DNA of 5,351 bases, taken from NCBI GenBank assembly GCA_002393865.1, contig DGUD01000044.1, forward strand, positions 1 through 5,351, given 5' to 3'. The translations under genes were made by a program, and so were the position numbers. Below the pieces are notes generated by a model. That model made no database searches, was not told where the DNA came from, and saw only the letters and a list, made by a program, of their open reading frames with translations. How positions within the stretch are numbered: the first letter of the stretch is position 1; each line of letters opens with the position of its first letter. The DNA comes from Treponema sp. UBA4319 (GTDB lineage: Bacteria; Spirochaetota; Spirochaetia; Treponematales; Treponemataceae). Positions 5,261-5,351 of this stretch are shown piece after piece.

Positions 5261-5351
5261 ATGACTATCATCGAGATGCACAATGTGAGCAAGAAGTACC
5301 AGATGGGGCGGCTCTTCGTCCCGGCGGTGAAGGACATCTCCTTCAGCATAG
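5261..5351 (+). CDS. ABC transporter ATP-binding protein, N-terminal fragment
   Basis: Only the first 30 codons lie in the window and the frame is open at the edge. The product begins MTIIEMHNVSKKYQMGRLF and continues VPAVKDISFSI. The NVSKKY block carries the A-loop aromatic (Tyr13) that stacks on ATP adenine, and the spacing to the AVKDISFSI strand is that of ABC ATPases, most like the LolD/MacB/FtsE group. Walker A would follow just outside. The start at 5261 is preferred because the promoter places the transcript start there; an in-frame ATG at 5252 overlaps the -10 box. The transported substrate and the partner permease cannot be told from this fragment. Confidence 0.8.
   Translation, partial: MTIIEMHNVSKKYQMGRLFVPAVKDISFSI

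Overview
The window reads as chromosomal DNA from a Gram-negative-type (diderm) bacterium. The genes are GC-rich, the intergenic DNA is AT-rich, and one gene encodes a classic lipoprotein. I cannot name the organism from sequence alone; a Treponema-like spirochaete is a guess, not a conclusion.

Layout, left to right. (1) Positions 1-195 hold an AT-rich, highly foldable repeat (copy A) whose left end lies outside the window. (2) A promoter at 225-253 leads into a 516-residue predicted lipoprotein (272-1822). It appears to join an N-terminal UPF0489 domain (arginase-like fold, DxHxD and DxD metal motifs) to a C-terminal AMMECR1 domain; I know of no described protein with this arrangement. (3) The lipoprotein gene converges, across a 62-base gap, on a minus-strand pair: hrpB (about 4866 down to 2506), a DEAH-box ATP-dependent helicase, followed 60 bases downstream by yfcE (2445 down to 1885), a small metallophosphodiesterase with a near-consensus ribosome-binding site. 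(4) The intergenic region upstream of hrpB carries copy B of the repeat (4975-5207), this time complete and bounded by 16-base perfect inverted repeats. (5) A consensus-like promoter (5224-5253) runs into the first 30 codons of an ABC transporter ATPase on the plus strand (5261 to the window end).

The two repeat copies align without a gap at a constant offset of 5012 bases (159 of 177 positions identical over 19-195 versus 5031-5207). They share an elaborate stem-loop. The differences inside its main stem and apical helix mostly preserve or improve base-pairing if the plus strand is the folded RNA, whereas the overlapping minus-strand reading frame accumulates mostly amino-acid-changing substitutions. 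The element therefore looks like a MITE-like repeat or structured RNA, not a gene for a small protein. Both copies stand just upstream of a plus-strand promoter, in the same orientation.

The genes do not form one obvious pathway. hrpB and yfcE are probably co-transcribed housekeeping or accessory genes. The lipoprotein is a stand-alone transcription unit. The ABC ATPase probably starts a LolD/MacB-type export operon beyond the window. The two most notable items are the UPF0489-AMMECR1 lipoprotein and the paired structured repeats.
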